The notes under the pieces: model-generated
Databases searched by the model: none
Seen by the model: the letters and a program-made list of their open reading frames with translations, nothing else
What the model was told of the DNA's origin: nothing
From: Clostridia bacterium
Lineage (GTDB): Bacteria; Bacillota; Clostridia; Oscillospirales; CAG-272
DNA: 39,641 nt
Reading direction: 5' to 3'
Assembly: GCA_017415485.1 (NCBI GenBank)
Contig: JAFQGP010000112.1
Span: 1-39,641 of the forward strand
Position numbers and translations under genes: made by a program
Shown here: positions 17,181 through 27,530 of the stretch, one piece after another
How positions within the stretch are numbered: position 1 is the stretch's first letter
Layout: every line of letters starts with the position of its first letter

Positions 17181-19874
17181 ATGGCAAACAAAAAAATAAA
17201 TTGGGGAGAAGAGCTGAAAACGGCGGGAAAAGTCGGACTCGGCGGTGTGGGAAAATTCTTTCAGATACTTGCCAACCTGCTGATGACCCTGCTGCTGATA
17301 ATCGCGCTGACGGGAATCATCATCGTTTGCGTCTTTTCGGTATACATCAACAATTACGTTGACACCGAAATAGATGTCGAACAGTTCCGCATCGACCTTT
17401 CAAGCTCAACGACCACGCATCTTTATTATTATGACTTTACCGACCGTGCAAACCGCGTCGGTGAGCTTCTGCCGATGCAGTCGGCTGCCGACCATACCCT
17501 TCAGGGCGAGGTCGACCAGACCTTTGTGCCTCTTGAGCAGATGCCCGACAATATTATCAATGCCGTCATAGCGATCGAGGACAAGCGTTTCATGACGCAT
17601 GCGGGGGTTGACTGGCGCCGTACAGTTGGCGCGGGACTCACCTTCTTTACGGGCAGCGGCGACGGCTTCGGCGGCTCTTCGATCACCCAGCAGCTTATCA
17701 AAAACGTAACGGGCAACGATGAATATTCCATCCAGCGAAAGATCCAGGAGATATTCTGGGCTCTCGACCTTGAAACCAAGATGGATAAGGAAGAGATCAT
17801 TGAGCTCTACCTCAACATCGTAAACTTCGGCAACGGCTCGAACGGAGTTCAGGCGGCGGCTTACAATTATTTCTCGAAGGACGTCTCCGAACTGACTCTC
17901 ATCGAGTGCGCGGCTATTGCCTGCATTACAAAAAACCCCTCGCGATTCAATCCCATAATTTATCCCGAATATAACGCCGAAAGACGAAATATCGTTCTTT
18001 ACGAGATGTATGATCAGGGGCTTATCACCTATCGCGAGTTTGAGGAGGCTTACGAAAAAGAGCTCGTTCTCAATCTTCCCGGAAGCAAGGAGGAAGATAC
18101 CGATGCGGATACCGCGGGAGTAAACTCCTGGTATGCCGACACCGTTATCGAGGACGTCATCAACGACCTTATGGCGGAGTACGACTATTCCGAAAGAATG
18201 GCGGCAATGCTTGTTTATAACGGCGGTCTTAATATCGAATGCCTTGTTGATACCGAGATCCAGTCGGTCCTTGAGGAGGTCTTCCTTAACGAAGAAAACT
18301 TCCCCAAAACAGGTTCGGGAATCAAGCCGCAGTGCTCGGCGATCGTTATCGACCCCTACACGGGCGACGTTCTCGGCGTTGTCGGTGCGCGAGGTGAGAA
18401 AACGGCAAACCGAGTTCTCAACTTTGCCACGCGCGCAAAGAGACCTCCCGGTTCGGCTATCAAGCCGCTTGCGGTGTATGCTCCCGCGCTCGAAAAGGGA
18501 CTTCTGACATGGGCTACCGTGCTTGAAGATACCCCGCACAGCTATGTTGAAGAAAACGGAAAGCTCGTTGCTTGGCCGAGAAACTCCACAAGGACCTACC
18601 GCGGTCTTATCAATATCGCATATGCACTCAAGGTTTCTACCAACACGGTTTCGATCAAGCTACTCGAGCAGGTCGGACTCAAAAATGCTTTTGATTTCTG
18701 TTATGATACTCTTGAAATGAAGAGTATGATCGAATACGGCGAATTCTCGGATGGAACGGGATATTCCGACATCGGACTTGCTTCGCTCGGTCTCGGTCAG
18801 CTTAACTACGGTGTTACCGTGCGTGAAATCTCCGCGGCATATTCCATGTTTGTAAACAGCGGTATTTACAGCAAGCCCCGCACTTATCTGAGAGTCACCG
18901 ATTCAAGCGGAAACGTTATTCTTGACAACAGCTACGAGGGCAAGGTCGCCATCAGCGAGGAGACCGCTTCGATCATGAACAAGCTTCTCGAAAGCGTTCC
19001 GAGAACAGGCGGTACTGCTGCGTCTATCACCTTTGACAGCAATTACGACATTGACGTTGCAGGTAAGACGGGTTCCGCGGGTGATTACTACGACAGATGG
19101 TTCATCGGCTATACTCCTTATTATATCTGCGGCGTATGGTACGGTTATGAATACCCCAAGCCCATCAGCGCGTCCTCGAATCCCTGCGTTCCCGTTTGGG
19201 ATGCGATCATGGGTCCCATCCACGAGCAGAAGGTCATTGCCAATATGCAGGAGGGTGACAAATATCTTGAATTTAATATGGCGAACAACCTCGTTCAGTG
19301 CACTTTCTGCAAGGATTCGGGACTTCTTATGAGCGAAGCCTGCTATCACGACGGCAGAGGAAGCCGCGCCGAGACAGGCTGGTTCGTCAAGGGCACCGAG
19401 CCGACCGAATACTGCACGACTCACATTATGGTCGATTATGACTATGTCGAGGGCGCCGTTGCCTGCGAGTGGTGTCCGCCGCAGAACATCAAGCAGGTCG
19501 CTCTGGTAAAGGTTGACCGTAATTTCCCGATGGAGATCGCCGTTGTTGATGCGCAGTATACCTATATGGAGCTGCCCTATGACGTTATGCCCTTCAGCAC
19601 AAAATACCGTCCCTATTACTACAATCTTTGCGTAAAGGAAAAGAACGAGGAAGAGGGCATCTATCCCTATTACGTCGGATATACCTCGGGTCCCGTTCAC
19701 TTCAACCGTACCTGCACTACTCACTTCAACCGCGCAGAGTGGCAACGCAAGGTCGCAGAAATAAAGGCAAGCCTTGAAACCACAGAGCCGATACCCGAAA
19801 TAACAGCAGCTCCTTTTGATGCAAGACGAAGATTCCTTGACCTTTTTGCGAACATCAAAAATCCCAAAAGGTAA
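17181..19874 (+). CDS. Class A penicillin-binding protein (bifunctional transglycosylase/transpeptidase)
   Basis: The 897-residue protein polymerises glycan strands from lipid II and crosslinks stem peptides outside the membrane. A short cytosolic N-terminus is followed by one membrane segment (about 32-58). The GT51 domain has its catalytic Glu133 in AIEDKRFMTHAGVDW and the GGSSITQQLIKN block. The transpeptidase domain has Ser425 in SAIK (425-428), STN at 486-488 and KTG at 629-631. The C-terminal 200 residues include an unusual set of cysteines (QCTFC, EAC, EYC, CEWC), discussed under findings. GGAG lies upstream of the ATG. It stands alone, divergent from the linker protein. Confidence 0.95.
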   Translation: MANKKINWGEELKTAGKVGLGGVGKFFQILANLLMTLLLIIALTGIIIVCVFSVYINNYVDTEIDVEQFRIDLSSSTTTHLYYYDFTDRANRVGELLPMQSAADHTLQGEVDQTFVPLEQMPDNIINAVIAIEDKRFMTHAGVDWRRTVGAGLTFFTGSGDGFGGSSITQQLIKNVTGNDEYSIQRKIQEIFWALDLETKMDKEEIIELYLNIVNFGNGSNGVQAAAYNYFSKDVSELTLIECAAIACITKNPSRFNPIIYPEYNAERRNIVLYEMYDQGLITYREFEEAYEKELVLNLPGSKEEDTDADTAGVNSWYADTVIEDVINDLMAEYDYSERMAAMLVYNGGLNIECLVDTEIQSVLEEVFLNEENFPKTGSGIKPQCSAIVIDPYTGDVLGVVGARGEKTANRVLNFATRAKRPPGSAIKPLAVYAPALEKGLLTWATVLEDTPHSYVEENGKLVAWPRNSTRTYRGLINIAYALKVSTNTVSIKLLEQVGLKNAFDFCYDTLEMKSMIEYGEFSDGTGYSDIGLASLGLGQLNYGVTVREISAAYSMFVNSGIYSKPRTYLRVTDSSGNVILDNSYEGKVAISEETASIMNKLLESVPRTGGTAASITFDSNYDIDVAGKTGSAGDYYDRWFIGYTPYYICGVWYGYEYPKPISASSNPCVPVWDAIMGPIHEQKVIANMQEGDKYLEFNMANNLVQCTFCKDSGLLMSEACYHDGRGSRAETGWFVKGTEPTEYCTTHIMVDYDYVEGAVACEWCPPQNIKQVALVKVDRNFPMEIAVVDAQYTYMELPYDVMPFSTKYRPYYYNLCVKEKNEEEGIYPYYVGYTSGPVHFNRTCTTHFNRAEWQRKVAEIKASLETTEPIPEITAAPFDARRRFLDLFANIKNPKR

Positions 19875-19894
19875 AGGGAAATTTACAAAAACTG

Positions 19895-19923
19895 TTGACA
19901 AACACACTCGGTTGTTGTATAAT
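19895..19923 (+). promoter_or_regulatory. Consensus sigma-A promoter for the DUF4430-like lipoprotein
   Basis: TTGACA (19895-19900) and TATAAT (19918-19923) are separated by 17 bases, a perfect consensus, located 20 bases after the penicillin-binding protein stop. This suggests strong expression. Confidence 0.85.
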
Positions 19924-19957
19924 ATGTATACCACTTTAACGGAGGAACACATTGACT

Positions 19958-20458
19958 ATGAAAAAATTCAGATCTTTAATTGCACTTCTTCTCGCGCTTC
20001 TCGCGCTTCCTATGTGTCTCTTTGCTTGCACAGAGGGCGGCAAGGGCAATGAAGAGGGTACTATCGATCCCAACGATACCACCGACGGTCTCCGCGTTGA
20101 TATCAATATCAGAGATCTTCCCGCAGAGGAAGGCGAGCTTGGTGTTTACTTCATCAAGACCGGCGCAGACTTCCGCATTGAGCCCGGCACCACTCTTATG
20201 CAGGCTGTTGCAGCTCTTTGTGAGGAAAGAACCGCTACCTACGAGCTTGATACTATGGGTAAGTTTATGAAGTTTACCTTCGACGGTGATACCATCGAGT
20301 CCGAAAGTGTTGAGCAGAAGGACGGCTCCTTCGTTCCGATCGAGTTCAAGGTAACCGTTAACGGTACCGAAGTCAAGGATTACAGCGAGCTTGCTCTCAA
20401 CCACAATGACGTTGTTGAGATCTTCCTCGTAAAGGGCGAGGCTTTCACTGCTTCGTAA
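19958..20458 (+). CDS. Lipoprotein with DUF4430-like domain
   Basis: The 166-residue product starts with a signal peptide whose lipobox is LFAC, so the mature protein is probably lipidated at Cys24 and held on the outer face of the membrane. The mature part has an acidic Gly/Asp/Thr linker, then a domain with EPGTTLMQAVAALCEE and a closing VTVNG......L...D.VEIFLVKG pattern. This pattern (long helix after PGTT, VNG strand, final 'DVV' strand) resembles DUF4430/transcobalamin-C-like domains that bind small ligands or cobalamin carriers. Here no ligand can be named. I chose ATG at 19958; a TTG two codons upstream is possible since GGAGGA is at 19941-19946. Flanked by its own promoter and terminator, so it is monocistronic. 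Confidence 0.75.
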   Translation: MKKFRSLIALLLALLALPMCLFACTEGGKGNEEGTIDPNDTTDGLRVDINIRDLPAEEGELGVYFIKTGADFRIEPGTTLMQAVAALCEERTATYELDTMGKFMKFTFDGDTIESESVEQKDGSFVPIEFKVTVNGTEVKDYSELALNHNDVVEIFLVKGEAFTAS

Positions 20459-20473
20459 TCAGATCGAATAAAA

Positions 20474-20500
20474 AACTGCAAGGCTACCCGCCTTGCAGTT
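20474..20500. terminator. Bidirectional terminator between the lipoprotein gene and mnmA
   Basis: AACTGCAAGG (20474-20483) pairs perfectly with CCTTGCAGTT (20491-20500) around a 7-base loop. T-runs follow on the plus strand and A-runs precede it, so it can stop transcripts from both converging genes. Confidence 0.9.
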
Positions 20501-20503
20501 TTT

Positions 20504-21541
20504 TTATTCTGAATAAGAAATTATTCCACCGCCGAGAAGGTCGTCACCGTCGAAGAAAACTGCGGACTGACCCGGCGCGGGGGCTCTTTGGGGCTCAGAA
20601 AATTCGATAAGGACTTTGTCCTCCGAGATAGCCGTGACAGTTGCTCTGCCCGGCTTTTTTGTGTATCGCAGGCTGACACTTGCTTCGAATGGAACGTCGG
20701 GAAGCTTGCCTGCGAAATATCTGCAATTCTCTGCATAAACACGCGTTCTGTAAAGCTTTTCTTCGCGGCAGAGGATGATATTCCGGCTTTCCGTGTCGAT
20801 GTGACTGACGTAGAGAGGCGCGGTCGATGCGATCCCGAGCCCCTTGCGCTGACCGACCGTGTATGAGCTGATGCCTTTGTGCTTGCCGAGGATCTTGCCC
20901 GATGTGTCGATGAAATCGCCGAGCTTGATCTCACCCGAGGAGCGGCTTCTGACAAAATCGGCGCAGGAAATATCCTTGATAAAGCAGATGTCCTGACTGT
21001 CGGGCGAGGAGGCTGATGGAAGGCCCAGGCTTTCCGCAATCTCGCGGATCTCGGGCTTTGTCATTCCTGAAAGCGGGAAGAGAAGGCGCGAGAGGATGTC
21101 CTCGCCGAGCATGTAAAGGAAGTAGCTCTGATCCTTCGCCTTGTCGGTAGCGGCGGTGATGACGGGATGACCGTCGCGGCTTCCGATAGCAGCGTAATGC
21201 CCCGTGGCGATGCAGTCACATCCGAGGCTGTCGGCGGTTTTGAGCAAAGCGGGGAATTTGATATACCCGTTGCAGAGCACGCAGGGATTGGGTGTTCTGC
21301 CGTTTTCATATTCCGAAACGAAGGGCGAGAGGACGAATTTTTCAAAATCCACGCGCATATCGACGGTCAGGTGAGGAATGCCGATCACATCGGCAACAGC
21401 CTTCGCCGCCGCGGCGTCGCGTTCGTGTATATCGTGCATGATGAGCGTCGCGCCCGTGACCTCGTGACCCGCGCGCAAAAGCAGCGTCGCCGCAGTCGAG
21501 CTGTCAACGCCCCCGCTCATTCCGAGTAAAACTTTTGACAT
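20504..21541 (-). CDS. mnmA: tRNA-uridine 2-sulfurtransferase MnmA
   Basis: MnmA uses ATP and relayed sulfur to make 2-thiouridine at wobble position 34 of tRNA-Lys, Glu and Gln. The PP-loop is GMSGGVDSS at residues 7-15. The catalytic cysteine pair is in NPCVLCNGYIKF and SPDSQDICFI, with the GHYA ATP-binding region between. The C-terminal YTVGQRKGLGI and the beta-barrel ending RAPAPGQSAVFFDGDDLLGGG fit the family. At 345 residues the length is normal. It is the last gene on this minus stretch and lies 8 bases after the toxin gene stop; read-through from the TA promoter is possible, since I see no other promoter. Confidence 0.95.
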   Translation of the reverse strand: MSKVLLGMSGGVDSSTAATLLLRAGHEVTGATLIMHDIHERDAAAAKAVADVIGIPHLTVDMRVDFEKFVLSPFVSEYENGRTPNPCVLCNGYIKFPALLKTADSLGCDCIATGHYAAIGSRDGHPVITAATDKAKDQSYFLYMLGEDILSRLLFPLSGMTKPEIREIAESLGLPSASSPDSQDICFIKDISCADFVRSRSSGEIKLGDFIDTSGKILGKHKGISSYTVGQRKGLGIASTAPLYVSHIDTESRNIILCREEKLYRTRVYAENCRYFAGKLPDVPFEASVSLRYTKKPGRATVTAISEDKVLIEFSEPQRAPAPGQSAVFFDGDDLLGGGIISYSE

Positions 21542-21549
21542 TTTGATAC

Positions 21550-21957
21550 CTATATTCTTTCAAGCAGCTCCGATGGCTTGATAGCCGGAACGGCACTGTT
21601 TTTGAAATCCTTGATATTTCTTGTAACGATATAATTAACCTTGGTTCTTGAAGCACATACGGCTTGCAGGGCATCCTCGTAGTCCGAAAACTCGAGATCG
21701 GATGCTTTGATAAGATCCGTACCGCGCAGATCAACAACAGTAAAGATCGAGGTGAGCACGGTCAGTATCTCCTTGATCCGATCATTGTCCAATTCTTTGC
21801 GCATAATATATACTATATTGGGGATTGAAAGCGCGGAAATATACCCCGTTATCTGCTCCGTTTCGCAGTACTTGAATACTTTGAGCGAATCCTCGGCAAA
21901 GTCTTTGCGGTTGCAGAGAACATCAAGTATGACATTCGTGTCAATCAATATTTTCAT
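21550..21957 (-). CDS. PIN-domain toxin (VapC-type)
   Basis: The 135-residue PIN-domain protein starts MKILIDTNVILDVL, the usual first active-site Asp of PIN nucleases. The conserved second and third acidic residues lie in DLEFSDYEDALQAVCA, and a last Asp is in VTRNIKDF. This gives the four-acid site of Mg-dependent ribonucleases. VapC toxins cut tRNA or rRNA when free of antitoxin. Its start overlaps the upstream Phd-type antitoxin by 17 bases, the usual coupled layout with the antitoxin first. Whether it is toxic here is inference from the family. Confidence 0.88.
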   Translation of the reverse strand: MKILIDTNVILDVLCNRKDFAEDSLKVFKYCETEQITGYISALSIPNIVYIMRKELDNDRIKEILTVLTSIFTVVDLRGTDLIKASDLEFSDYEDALQAVCASRTKVNYIVTRNIKDFKNSAVPAIKPSELLERI

Positions 21958-22174
21958 AGCGCGACATCCTTTCCGCCTTTATCGCTTTTTCGTCAGCATC
22001 GGAGGAAATAACGCCAAGCAGGCTTTCCGAAAGAAAGGATACCGTTTGCGATTTTGAGATCAGTCGCGCGATCTCGGTCCCGTTTTTCATTATAACGATT
22101 TCTTGTCCCTCCTGAACCATCTTGAGGAACTTGCCGAAATTGTTCTGGATCTCGGTTGCTGTGGCAGTAGTCAT
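21941..22174 (-). CDS. Phd/YefM-family antitoxin
   Basis: The 77-residue product has the Phd/YefM N-terminal pattern: TATEIQNNFGKFLKMVQEGQ, then IVIMKNGTEIARLIS, which forms the DNA-binding and dimerising half. The C-terminal 30 residues are charged and would wrap the toxin. Such antitoxins bind their own promoter as dimers. A consensus promoter with two palindromic boxes lies just upstream (22208-22253). GGAG precedes the ATG at a good distance. It is translated ahead of, and overlaps, the PIN toxin. Confidence 0.88.
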   Translation of the reverse strand: MTTATATEIQNNFGKFLKMVQEGQEIVIMKNGTEIARLISKSQTVSFLSESLLGVISSDADEKAIKAERMSRYENID

Positions 22175-22207
22175 TTATCTGCTCCTTTCTGAAAATTGGT
22201 CAATATT

Positions 22208-22253
22208 AGTATATCATAAATTAGCTAATTTGTCAATACGCAGAATTAGCTAA
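22208..22253 (-). promoter_or_regulatory. Toxin-antitoxin promoter with paired palindromic operators
   Basis: On the minus strand the -35 box TTGACA (22231-22236) and the -10 box TATACT (22208-22213) are 17 bases apart. A 14-base perfect palindrome AAATTAGCTAATTT (22218-22231) occupies the spacer, and a second copy of its core TTAGCTAA lies just upstream of the -35 box (22246-22253), centre to centre 25 bases. This is the expected layout for antitoxin autorepression. Confidence 0.8.
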
Positions 22254-22370
22254 AATTCAATGTTGCAAAAATATGTTGGTTTATAAATAAAATTTACATT
22301 TCCCTATGGTATTTTCCCCAAAAATGTTGTATAATAAACTGAATATATTTACACTAATAAGGATTATGAT

Positions 22371-25144
<2,774 letters not shown>

Positions 25145-25145
<1 letters not shown>

Positions 25146-25840
25146 TGGGTTACGGTCTTGTCCTCATCGGTTATGCGCTGACGTTCTTTATGTCGCTGAC
25201 GCTTTACGGCTGGCTCTTCCGCCTTCTCGGATACGTCGTTATGGCGTATGGATTTATGAAGCTTAAGGATTATTTCCCGAGCTATCAGCTTTCGATATTT
25301 GCGCTTCTGGCGCTTATATTGACCGGTTTTTGCGAGATGGGCGCGGAGATGGCGTCCCTTCTCGGCATCGGCGGCGATATGACTGCGTTCAAAACCATTG
25401 TTTACTACACGCGCGACGCGCTTGTGTTGGTGTTTCATATTTTTATGCTCATTTCAACCTACATCGCTTTCGGCGTTGTCGGTATGAATGAAAAAAAGCT
25501 TTCCGCGGTCACCGACATTTGTGCGGTTGTCCTCGGGTACGTACTTTATCTTCTCGCGGCATTGAAAGTGATCGAGGCAAATATCTCCTTTTTCGTCCAG
25601 CTTATCTGGTCGGTGATGGTATTTGTGCTCCTTTTCGGCTGCTATATGCGCATATGCCCCGAGGGCGACGAAAATATGCCGCGCCGCGAATCGAAGATCC
25701 CCTTTATCAATAAATTTGCCGAGGCTCTCGAAAAGCGCGAAAACGAAGCCATCGAGCGCACCCGCCGCGAGATCGAGGAAAAGAAAAAGAATCTCGCAAA
25801 CGGTAAAAGCAACAAGAAACAGAAACATAAAAAACGCTGA
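25145..25840 (+). CDS. Polytopic membrane protein, unknown
   Basis: This 231-residue protein has about five or six transmembrane segments over residues 1-165, followed by a cytoplasmic tail rich in Glu, Arg and Lys that looks helical and ends in a very basic stretch (KSNKKQKHKKR). No named family is recognised. The region VMAYGFMKLKDYFPSYQLSI resembles AWTFIKLKPYYKNYKLGV in the second half of the neighbouring 468-residue protein, so the two appear related. The ATG overlaps the secA stop by 1 base, so it is translated with secA. A link with export is a guess from context only. Confidence 0.75.
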
Positions 25841-25851
25841 AGGAGGAGAAA

Positions 25852-27258
25852 ATGAGCTTTTCATTGAAGCCTAAAAAAACGGGCAAGTATCTCGGGCTCG
25901 GAATTGCGGCGATCTCCGCGATATTCCTTTTTAACCCCGATATTGCCATAATCGACGTCCTGCCCGATTTTATCGGATATACGCTTCTTGCGGTATCCCT
26001 GCGCTTTGCGCGCGATCTTTCGCCTCATTTTGAAAACGCCTGGCGCAAATTCCGCATTCTTGCGGTCATGACCTTCTTCAAGACTCTTGCACTCCTTTGG
26101 ATATTCGGCGGGCTGACGAGCGCGCAGGAAAGACCGACGATGATGCTCCTTCTTTCCTTCTGCTTCTGCCTTTGCGAGCTTATCTGGGGCATACCCGCGT
26201 GGCGCTCGCTCATCGAGGGATTTATACTCCATTCGCAGACCTCGGGCGGTGAATATCCCCTTATCGAAAAGGGCGCAAAGAGCTACCGCCCCGGCAAGAA
26301 TATCAGCTACTCCTTCCGCGATTTCACCGTTTTCTTTATGATCGCAAAGGCGTTTTTCTCGAACATTGCGGAGTTCGCGGTGCTTTCGAACCATTCCTAT
26401 GACGATACCGCCTTCGATTGGTACAACTTTATAGGTCTTTACCGTGCAGTTGCGATACTTGCGGGTGCGGTTATCGGGATCGTCTGGCTTGTCCGCGCGA
26501 TCATTTATTTCCGCGGCATTCTCTTTGACAGCGTGCTTATTTCAAGCATGAAGGAGAAGTACGAAACTACCGTCCTTCCAAACACCGGGCTTTTCGTAAG
26601 ACGTGATATTGCATTCGTCCTCGGGATTTTGGCGATTTCGGTGCTCACGACCGCCGATCTTTATCTTGACGACGTTAATATCATTTCGGATACCTTCACG
26701 GCTCTTCTTCTTGCGTGGACTTTTATCAAATTGAAGCCCTACTACAAAAATTACAAACTCGGTGTGGTACTTTCAGCGGTTTACGGTGTGTTTACCGTTA
26801 TCGGTGCGAATCTATCTTACAAATTTATCACCGATTCCTTCCCCACGAAAACTTGGGAAAACCGCCACGTTTTCAAAGAGTTTATGCTTATGTACCCGTT
26901 CAGGATCATCGAGGCGGCTCTACTTTTTGTGACCGTGCTCTTCGCCTTGAAGGGCGTGCGAGCTATCATTGACGGGCATTGCGGCTACATACCCTCGACA
27001 ATGGACGAGGATTACCGCAGATCGCGAATGGAGGCGATCAGAAAAGAGGTCGGCGCAAAGGTGACAGTATGCCTTGTGTTTGCGGCACTTGCTTCGGTGA
27101 GCGGCGGACTTTACGAATTCATTCTTTCGCTCGATCTTTTCATAAGCCCCATTTGGTGGATAATCAATTTTGTTGTTTGCGGAGCTTTCTTCGTTTCGTC
27201 GCTTTATATGATGAGCGCGGTGAACGAGGAGGTCGAATCAAGATATATGCTTGATTGA
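25852..27258 (+). CDS. Large polytopic membrane protein, unknown
   Basis: The 468-residue product has about ten predicted transmembrane segments. Near the N-terminus is FNPDIAIIDVLPDFIGYTLL, a pattern I associate with a poorly described clostridial membrane family. The second half (about 255-468) shares the W.F.KLK.Y...Y.L segment with the upstream 231-residue protein. It lies 11 bases downstream of that gene with AAGGAGGAG before the ATG, so secA and the two membrane genes form one unit. No catalytic or transport motif is visible. Confidence 0.75.
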   Translation: MSFSLKPKKTGKYLGLGIAAISAIFLFNPDIAIIDVLPDFIGYTLLAVSLRFARDLSPHFENAWRKFRILAVMTFFKTLALLWIFGGLTSAQERPTMMLLLSFCFCLCELIWGIPAWRSLIEGFILHSQTSGGEYPLIEKGAKSYRPGKNISYSFRDFTVFFMIAKAFFSNIAEFAVLSNHSYDDTAFDWYNFIGLYRAVAILAGAVIGIVWLVRAIIYFRGILFDSVLISSMKEKYETTVLPNTGLFVRRDIAFVLGILAISVLTTADLYLDDVNIISDTFTALLLAWTFIKLKPYYKNYKLGVVLSAVYGVFTVIGANLSYKFITDSFPTKTWENRHVFKEFMLMYPFRIIEAALLFVTVLFALKGVRAIIDGHCGYIPSTMDEDYRRSRMEAIRKEVGAKVTVCLVFAALASVSGGLYEFILSLDLFISPIWWIINFVVCGAFFVSSLYMMSAVNEEVESRYMLD

Positions 27259-27338
27259 CGAATAATTCTCCCCGCTCTTGCCAATAATTCTAATGCGGTC
27301 GGCGCTGTGCGTTAATTTTTGCCGCAGAGAGAATTATA

Positions 27339-27458
27339 ATGAACAACAACAAGAATCAGAACCAGAACAACAATCAGAATCAGAACAATCAGAATAACCA
27401 GCAGAACAAGAATCAGAACAAGCAGAATAACAATCAGAATCAGAACAAGAACAACTAA
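27339..27458 (+). CDS. 39-residue Asn/Gln/Lys-only peptide
   Basis: The ATG at 27339 opens 39 codons made of 23 Asn, 11 Gln, 4 Lys and the start Met, with no other residue, ending in TAA at 27456-27458. Both Asn codons (AAC, AAT) are used irregularly but Gln is always CAG and Lys always AAG, so it is not a simple nucleotide repeat. AGAGAG lies about 10 bases upstream as a weak ribosome site. A strong terminator at 27484-27511 follows, suggesting an independent transcript. Asn/Gln-rich low-complexity peptides occur in spore-formers (gamma-type SASP and other small spore proteins are Gln/Asn-rich), but this has no specific family match. Confidence 0.55.
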   Translation: MNNNKNQNQNNNQNQNNQNNQQNKNQNKQNNNQNQNKNN

Positions 27459-27483
27459 GGAAACAGCGACAAATAACTTACTT

Positions 27484-27511
27484 TCCGACTGTTGCTTTTG
27501 CGGCAGTCGGA
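27484..27511 (+). terminator. Rho-independent terminator after the Asn/Gln peptide
   Basis: TCCGACTG (27484-27491) pairs with CAGTCGGA (27504-27511); inner TTGC and GCGG extend the stem with G-T pairs around a TTTT loop. TATTTTTAT follows. An in-frame TTG for pcrA at 27492 lies inside it, so the true pcrA start must be downstream. Confidence 0.8.
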
Positions 27512-27530
27512 TATTTTTATAGGAAATACA

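Noticed and set aside
22293..22335. Full sigma-A promoter for secA
   Set aside because: TATAAT is good, but no -35 box is found at 16-18 bases. TTTACA at 22293 is too far away, so I only mention the -10 box.
27492..27530. TTG start at 27492 for pcrA
   Set aside because: It lies inside a terminator stem. ATG 27531 has AGGAAA upstream and begins the normal PcrA N-terminus.
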